A stretch of 64,000 nt of DNA from the NCBI GenBank assembly GCA_019925795.1, contig CM034298.1:54214365-54278364 (forward strand). The letters are read 5' to 3'. This DNA is from Dendrobium chrysotoxum (Eukaryota > Streptophyta > Magnoliopsida > Asparagales > Orchidaceae). The notes below the pieces were generated by a model. It saw only the letters and a list, made by a program, of their open reading frames with translations, did not search any database and had not been told where the DNA came from. Positions 56,951 through 64,000 of the stretch are shown piece after piece. Both the position numbers and the translations under genes were made by a program. Within the stretch, counting starts at the first letter, position 1. Every line of letters begins with the position of its first letter.

Positions 56951-56999
56951 ACTTAACAAACATGTCAATACTGATTATTCTAATTCCCACCATGTAATG

Positions 57000-57277
57000 C
57001 ACTTTATATGATTTATATTTGCTACATCAAGCCAAGGCCTTCCCCTTGAGGAAAGGTCTCATTTGTAATCGACTTCAAATTACAATAGTGGATTCATCCA
57101 AATTGGGCCAGGCCTTGTGGTTTTTCCCCCTTTTTAGGGGTTTTCATGTAAAAACTCTGGTGCCCCTTATGAACGCTACACCCTCTCTTTTATCTGCTTG
57201 TGTGCTGGATTTTCGTACAAAGTTAAGACGTTAAATTTGATATTTCTCTACCGCCGTGAATATTCCAGGACACAACA
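57000..57277 (+). mobile_element. 3' end of a copia-type LTR
   Basis: GTGGTTTTTCCCCCTTTTTAGG, then GGTTTTCATGTAAAAAC, GTGTGCTGGATTTT and AAGACGTTAAATTT, ending TTCCAGGACACAACA. The same motifs in the same order occur on the minus strand at 40353-40560. The coding part and a clear PBS are not seen downstream, so it is a fragment or solo LTR. Confidence 0.6.
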
Positions 57278-59794
57278 GGTATATATGTAAACTACAATGT
57301 ATAATTATCTTACAGAAGATAAAATGCGTACTTACGGAGGTCCGGAGGATGTACCATTTTAAAATAATTTCCATTGAATTTACAGATTTGATACCTATAT
57401 TGTTTTCTCTGTTAGGCATTACATGCATATGCATGAAAACTTGCATATATCTTCTCATATATTTATCAAGTAGCTAGCAGAATTCTAAATAACATTTTCG
57501 TTCTTAAAAATTGGTTCTTAAAAGCATCTTCTATGATCATTTTAAAAAAAAATTGAAAGATTTGCCCATAGTTTTTTTTTAATATACCTTACTTTTTTAT
57601 ATGAAATTTATATTTTAAAAATAACTTGAATTTTGGAATTGGAAAGCATTCCTGTATTTTAAATATTAGTTGTATGTATCTCACCTTAATATGTTGGTTT
57701 GGACTTAGAAGCTTAAACTGTCAAAATTTTGTATATATGTTGCTGCTTCAGAACATGAAATTACATATCCAAACATTCTATCAGCTGACTTCGTCAACTA
57801 TGTAAGTTAAAACTTAGGGAGAAGAATTGCCATTCCATAGCTTACTAGTTCACATTCTAGAGCTCAGCAGATCCCTATGAGCTAGTAAAGATTTGAAAAC
57901 CTTGGTAAGTGCCAATCCTGACCCAATACTAGCCTAAGTGTTGTTTGTTGTTGATGTAGACGAACCAATGATCAATTTGAGTATCCCAAGGCATTGAGAA
58001 AAGCAAGCCTAGACTAATGAAGAATTATATCATGGAACACATCAGTTAGAATCATAGTTTTAAAACTCTTACATGAGCTGTGCTTAAGTCATCTTTATTG
58101 CATTATGGTCTTTTTATTTCCCCTTACATAAGCTTTGCTCATGATTTAACTCTTGCATTTCTTCTCATGCATGTGTAGATTTATATAATTTGATGATTGA
58201 ATATTATTTTTAAGCATATATCTATTATGTTCATCTATCATTGCCTTAAAAATATTCTAATCTTTATTTTTTTCCCCAATTAGCTCTCTCGTGGTTTGAG
58301 TTTGGTTTCTGAGTCTTTATTCTTTCGGCTTCAAATATTAGGTAATGGAATTATTTGTTGCTGAATTGCTTTTCTTTTTTTTGTTACCTACAATTACTGT
58401 ACATTGTTTTTATTTATTTTGTTATTTGCAATTACTTTACAATTAATTGAGTGTTTCTTCTTGATAAGATTCGCAATATTATATTTTGGCTTTCTTCTTT
58501 ATATTACATTTTTCTTTCATAGTCACCCTTGCTCATGAAACATCAACCAATACTCAAATTTTTATATTGCTAGTATGTCATGACTACACATGCCAATGCT
58601 TATTAAGAAAGAAATTAAAATATGAAACATGTGTTTGCATGATATTTAGTATTTATAGGCTTACTGTCACAAGCATACGTATTTAAATATGCATCACAGT
58701 TCACATCAGTGAAAGCAAAAATGAAGATAAAGTGAAAAACATAGATGTTCATATTGTAAATGTAGAAATATAAACTTTATAGCTAAAAGATTTGTTTTGG
58801 CAATTCTAGAGACTAAGATATACTACATCAAATTTAGTATAAAGGATTAAAGACACTGAAACATTATCATAGAATAGAGGTATAGTTCACAATAATGGAG
58901 TTAATAATCAATAGTGGTTGATGGTTATAAATGATGCTTATGATTTTGATATATATTTGGATAGTCCTTTCAACTATATATGTTGTCTTATGACCCCATT
59001 GCAAGAATTAAAACTTTGTTAACATGGAACTAATTTATCATTGTTTGATTTTAGAATAACTATCAAGAAACAACTATGATTCAACATTTGTCTTTTCTTA
59101 ATAACAAAAGTTTTACATTTATGATGTTCATGTTCGCTGCCTATATCCTTGCACCTTATATATTATCATAAATATTTCAATTTTTATTATGGATCCATGC
59201 TACCACATATATGATCATTAGACATCATGAAAATGATTATCATCATACAACAAGGCCTTTGAGAAATTATCATTAATATCCATCCAACCAAGAATCTTAG
59301 GTTAATAATTATCACATAAATTTTTCATAAAATTAGAATAGAAAAATCAAAATTGAATAACTGATATATCATGCTTGCAAAACATTAAGCACGCATATAT
59401 AAGTGTTAAAAAAGACATTATATATACTTCACCTGCTAAGTCCAATGTATATTTTCCCATTTCTTTAAGGTTAAATTTTTTCATCAATTCCTTGATATAT
59501 TAATCTCTTGTTGCTCTCATTGCCAACACCAACATTACCATGATTAAATTTATATTAAACCTATTAAAGAAGTTCAAGGTGTTAATCATCTTTGTCTAGG
59601 TAAAACTTGGGGTTTATAGAATTAAATAATAATTGTGGGGTTGTAAAAGGCACAATGATTATTTATCTAATATATCTATTGATCTGTATAAATTGTTAAT
59701 ATCGGTCCTATATTTCAAAATTTATTATTAATTTGTTTAACATCATTCATATATATTAAATACATTGTTAATAATTTTTATAGATATATTTGAC
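57278..59794. other. A+T-rich DNA upstream of the Helitron gene
   Basis: No gene, RNA or repeat boundary is recognised. It may include the 5' part of the Helitron, but I cannot place the 5' TC terminus. Confidence 0.35.
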
Positions 59795-61005
59795 ATGAAA
59801 GAAAAAAAGAAAGATAGAATATGCCAGACATCAATATGCTAAAATGTCTGCTGAAGAGAAGAGAAGAAAAACACATGCCATCATTCTTGCTAGAAAAAGA
59901 AAAAAGCAATTTTCAAATCTTGAAATTGCTTATTTGCCATCATCCTCACATTCTATGGGTAAATTTCTTACTATTATTTAATCATATATTTTAAAATAGC
60001 TTCTGAAGTGCCAAATATCAAAGATATGATTATAGAATATGATTAAAGTATGTCAGAAATGCATGTTCTTTAGGAGCCACGTATATGTTGTTATTGTAAC
60101 GCAAAAAAATTTCAATATGAGCCGCCAACATTTTGTTGTTATAATGGAGAGGTTTTGCTTGCTCAGACAAATGTCCCTGAACAACTCTATGAATTATTCA
60201 CGTCATGTTCATATGAATCAAAAGAATTTAGATCTAAGATTAGAGGATATAATAGTATATTTGCTTTCGCATCTTTCGGATCTCATATTGACAAAGATTT
60301 AGCAAATTCTAGACAAGGGATTTACACATTTAGAGCTCAAGGACAAATTTATCATAGTCTACCACCGATTGGAAAAGGATCAAGTGGCCCATGTTATTTT
60401 CAATTATATATTTATGATACTGATACTGAAGCAAAAAATAGAATGAATGTTATTGAAGATTTGAATCTTTCAGAAGAGTTGGTACAAATATTGATTGATA
60501 TACTTCCTGAAAATCCTTACGTGCAATTCTTCAGATCTTTGAATAATAGAGGACTATTGGAAAATTTTGAAATAAGCATTAAATTTGATGTACAGTTAGA
60601 TCAGAGAGTTTATAATTCTCCTATTATGTCACAAATAACAGCAATATAGATTGAAGGAAACAATACAATAGGTGTAGTTGAGCGTGATATCATTTTGACT
60701 TCACATTTGAGCTCATATCGAAAGATAAAACATTATTTTGGATGTTATGACCCTTTACAATATCCTATTTTATTCCCAAATGGAGAAGTTGGATGGCATC
60801 AAAATATCAATCGAACCTCCAAATTTCAAAGAAGTAATAATTATGTGCCTATCCAAATAATGGGTCGACCTGCATTAGAGGTAGAATTATTCATCCAAGA
60901 AGAACATGGTAATTATTATAGTACTATTTTTTATATTTTATTCTACCAATTATATTATATTATCAAGTATTAAAAATACAATTTTTAAAAATATTGTAGG
61001 CATTC
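59795..61005 (+). pseudogene. Helitron Rep/helicase, N-terminal part (Helitron-like N domain)
   Basis: It begins with a basic region (frame from 59814: EYARHQYAKMSAEEKRRK), a common Helitron N-terminus. A possible 41-bp intron runs 59959-59999 (GTAAAT...AATAG). A Cys-type motif CCYCNAKKFQYEPPTFCC (about 60083-60137) and the frame 60155-60649 (QLYELFTS, SFGSHIDKDLAN, GIYTFRAQGQIYHSLPP, QLYIYDTDTEAKNRMNV) follow. The next frame, 60695-60900, reads YGCYDPLQYPILFPNGE-like sequence (FGCYDPLQYPILFPNGEVGW). Stops break it near 60043, 60073 and 60648. A likely intron (about 60909-61000, GTAATT to TTGTAG) follows. Confidence 0.8.
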
Positions 61006-62135
61006 AAAAGTCATCAAAGGAAAGGATTTCATGTAGAGAATATTACAGTTACAAGTTTCAAATTCGAGAAAATATCAAATCTATTATTTTATTTGCTGGT
61101 ACATTATTGCATCAATATGTTGTTAACATGTATGTGAAAATTGAGACAAGTCGATTAGATTTTTACAGAAAAAATTAACATACAAATTGATCAGAGTTAT
61201 ATAAAGGAATCATTGATAGTGTGGCAGCTTGTGAAACACTAAGCAATAATGTAGGGAAAAAAATTATACTTCCACCCTCATTTATTGGCGGACCTTGTGA
61301 TATGAAACATAGATATTTGGACGCAATGACTCTTGTTCAACTTTTTGAAAAACCTGATTTATTTATAACAATTACATGCAATCCTGATTGGCAAGAAATT
61401 CAGGATGAGTTGAAGCCAGGGCAATCTGCACAAGATAGGTCAGACTTAACAACATGTATTTTCAGGGCAAAATTACAAGATTTAAAGGATCAATTATTTA
61501 AAAAGTTTATTTTTGGAGGCGTGGCTGCTCATGTGTATGTTATAGAATTTCAAAAAAGTGGTCTTCCACATGCACATTTTTTAATTATTTTGAAGACTGG
61601 ATTTAAGATATCAACTCTGATACAATTTTATAGAATTGTGTTCGCAGAACTGCCAGATCCATCGAATTATAAAAGATTGCATGAATTAGTTGTCAAACAT
61701 ATGATGTATGGTCTATGTGGAGCATTAAATAAATAAAATCCTTGTACGAAGAAAGGATTTTGTAAGAACAAATATCCTAGAAATTTCTCAGTTCAAATAA
61801 TAATTGGTGATGACTCATATCCAATTTATCGTAGAAGAAATGACGGTCAACAAGTAAAAGTGAGAAATTACATTCTAGATAATCATTGGGTAGTTCCTTA
61901 TAACCCATACCTATTATCTAGATATAACTGTCATATAAATGTTGAGATATATTCTGATGTCAAGTCAGTTAAATATATTTATAAATATATTTACAATTGG
62001 CATGATAAAATTTTAGTATCATTTTCACAATAGAATACACAAAGCACTTTTGATGAAATTCAACATTATTAAGATGGAAGGTGGGTATCTGCACCAGAAG
62101 CATTATGGAGAATATTTGAATTTGATTTAAATGAA
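61001..62135 (+). pseudogene. Helitron Rep nuclease region (HUH, two-Tyr type)
   Basis: The frame runs on from CREYYSYKFQIREN to ETSRLDFYRKN. After two stops (61176 and 61188) it continues with SFIGGPCDMKHRYLDAM, FEKPDLFITITCNPDWQEI and VYVIEFQKSGLPHAHFLII. The HUH motif (His-Ala-His) is at 61569-61577. Further stops lie at 61734 and 62031. The tyrosine motif VKYIYKYIYNWHDKI (61968-62012) keeps several Tyr residues spaced as in the Y2 active site of Helitron replication initiators. A stop near 62071 follows. Catalytic residues are still readable but the protein cannot be made. Confidence 0.85.
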
Positions 62136-64000
62136 ATGTATCCATCAGTATGTAATTTACAATTGCATTTAGAGAAAAAACAGACAATCTATTACAAAGA
62201 TAATCAAAATTTACTAGACGTATTAAAAATAAATATCGAAAAGAAAACTATGTTGATAGAGTTTTTTAATCTCAACAAAATAGATTCAGAGGCAAGAAAA
62301 TATCTGTACAGAGAAGTTCCTGAAAAATATGTATGGGATAAAACAAAAAAATCTTGGAAGAGAAGACAAAAATATGAGCAAATTGGTCGTATTAACACAA
62401 CAAATCCAGCCGACGGTGAAAGATATTATTTGAGAATTTTGCTAAATCATATATACGGACCTACATCATTTGCTGATTTGTTACAAGTTAATGGAATACA
62501 ATGTTTAACATTTAAAGAAGCTGCAGATAGGCATGGTTTATTAGAAATGGATAATTATATATCAGAATGTTTAAATGATGCATCAGTTTATGAAATGACA
62601 TATGCATTCAGACAACTATTCGCTATTATTCTTATTTATTGTGAGCCAACTAATGTTCGCCAGTTGTGGATTGATTACTACATGGATTTATTTCATGATT
62701 ATTGAAATAATAGTATGATTACTGATGAAGAATGCATGGTGAAAATATTATCAGATATCAATTTATATCTTGAAAGAATGGGAAATTCCCTTGATGGATT
62801 TGATTTGCCAAAAATATCAAGTATAGAAAATGACCTTATTGAAAATAATGGCGATGTCCATAATAAAGAAATGATTGAAGAGCTAAAAGTTGTTACTACT
62901 ATTGAAGATGTAAATAATATTCATTATCTCAATATTAAACAAAGGAATGCATACGATGAAATTATCAGCCGTGTTAATAAAAAACAAAATGGTATATTTT
63001 TTTTTATGGTCCTAGGGGTACAGGAAAAATGTATTTATATCATGTTATACTTACAACATTAAGAAGTAATGGTTATATAGCATTAGCAACGGCTACATCA
63101 GGAGTAGCAACATCAATTCTGCTTGGAGGTCGAACTGTGCATTCAAGATTTAAAATACCTATAAATTCGACAGAAAGTAATATGTGTGTAATTACTAAGC
63201 AAAGTAGACTTGCTCAGTTACTGATCAAATCAATTATTATAATTAGGATGAAGCACCTATGGTGAAATGTACAACAATAGAATCTTTAGATAGGACTCTG
63301 AGAGATATTATGAATAACTCTAATTACTTTGGCGGTAAAATTGTTGTATTTGAAGGTAATTTTTGACAAGTATTACCTGTGATAAGACGTGCATCTAGAT
63401 TGGAAACGATTAACTATAGCTTGGTAAAATCATACTTATAGTCAGACATGGAAGTTTTTAGATTAAAGGAAAATATGAGAGCAAGAAAATATCCTTTATT
63501 TTGTGAATTCATACTTAGAATTGGAAATGGAGATGAAGAAGAAACTGAAGATGGATTAGTGCATATTTCAGATGACATGATAATAGAATATTCAAATGAT
63601 GAGAATTCTGAAGATTTATTAATAAACACAATATTTCTTTGTCTACACCAAAATGCTGCATCTTCAAAATATATTATGGAAAGAGCTATATTAGCAACAA
63701 AAAATGAGTTTGTTGATAAACTTAATCAAAAACTTATTAAATGCTTTCCATGAGAAGAGTTTATTTATTTCAATTTTGATAGTGTTACTGATGATACCTC
63801 AAATCTTTATCAAATTGAATTTCTCAACTCATTAACATCGAATGGACTTCCTCCACATCATCTTGTTCTCAAGAAAAATTGTCCAATCATGTTATTAAGG
63901 AATTTGGATCCATCAAATGGTCTGTGTAATGGGACACGAATGATTTACAAATCATTTAAAAATAATGTTATCATTGCTGAAATTTATACCGGGAAATTCT
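62136..64000 (+). pseudogene. Helitron PIF1-like helicase region (partial)
   Basis: The linker frame 62136-62705 (ARKYLYREVPEKYVWD, RYYLRILLNHIYGPTSFADL, AADRHGLLEMDNYISECLND) is typical of Helitrons between Rep and helicase. The helicase follows. Walker A reads GPRGTGK at 63008-63028, reached only after a frameshift in a 9-T run (62997-63005). Walker B reads DEAP at 63247-63258, after another shift. The GGDFRQVLPV motif reads GNF-stop-QVLPV (stop at 63364). Downstream, RLKENMRA and CPIMLLRNLD..NGLCNGTR motifs are readable to the window end. Further stops lie at 62703, 63439 and 63751. Confidence 0.85.

Larger units (their letters stand above)
59795..64000 (+). mobile_element. Degenerate autonomous-type Helitron (continues beyond the window)
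   Basis: A single plus-strand reading order is recognisable from the N-terminal basic region to the helicase, spread over all three frames. It carries at least a dozen in-frame stops and several frameshifts. The 3' hairpin and CTRR end would lie beyond 64000. The gene is fairly A+T-rich, like its surroundings. Its level of decay indicates an old, inactive copy that could not supply Rep/helicase in trans. Confidence 0.85.

Overview
This window is nuclear DNA from a flowering plant. It is A+T-rich, intron-containing and dominated by transposable elements and their decayed remains. The evidence for a plant is a FAR1-RELATED SEQUENCE (FRS) gene, a type I (M-gamma, AGL80-like) MADS-box gene, the last exon of a plant PMT-type methyltransferase, copia-type LTRs with initiator-tRNA-Met primer-binding sites, and typical plant MITE, hAT, LINE and Helitron remnants. 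I cannot name the species or decide monocot versus eudicot from sequence alone.

Only two genes look intact. The FRS gene is on the minus strand (six coding exons between 9904 and 12998, plus a probable 5'UTR exon near 14.8-14.9 kb). It encodes about 843 residues with FAR1 DNA-binding, MULE-transposase and SWIM domains. The second is an intronless AGL80-like MADS gene on the plus strand (53184-53933) with a TATA box just upstream.

Layout. 0-5.8 kb: degenerate minisatellite, MITE remnants, a palindrome cluster and a GC-rich gene-like remnant. 5.8-8.9 kb: a 250-bp tandem repeat interrupted by an LTR element that has two LTRs of about 1.14 kb around an internal region of only 239 bp. 9.9-14.9 kb: the FRS gene. 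15.2-17.2 kb: a Tc1/pogo-like terminus and a second, inverted copy of the same LTR element in the order internal-LTR-internal. 17.5-19.3 kb: 35-bp tandem repeats, then a dead PMT exon split by a hAT element with a perfect 8-bp target duplication. 20.9-21.2 kb: a possible MULE transposase fragment. 21.2-39.4 and 45.8-48.2 kb: a very large non-coding repeat family whose copies begin with a TGTTGACCTC-like terminus and appear stacked by nested insertion, plus tandem arrays of about 295 and 241 bp. 40.3-41.3 and 57.0-57.3 kb: ends of copia-type LTRs. 41.9-42.8 kb: GC-rich and PPR-like gene debris. 52.5 kb: a complete Tourist-like MITE. 54.5-55.9 kb: the 3' part of a LINE with an RNase H domain broken by a 19-bp duplication. 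59.8-64 kb: a heavily broken Helitron Rep/helicase gene running off the window end.

Nothing here forms an operon-like or multi-gene system. I found no convincing undescribed functional system. The most unusual items are the LTR element with almost no internal region and its tandem-derived copy, the stacked LTR-like repeat family with its tandem arrays, and the TSD-proven hAT insertion in a PMT pseudogene.
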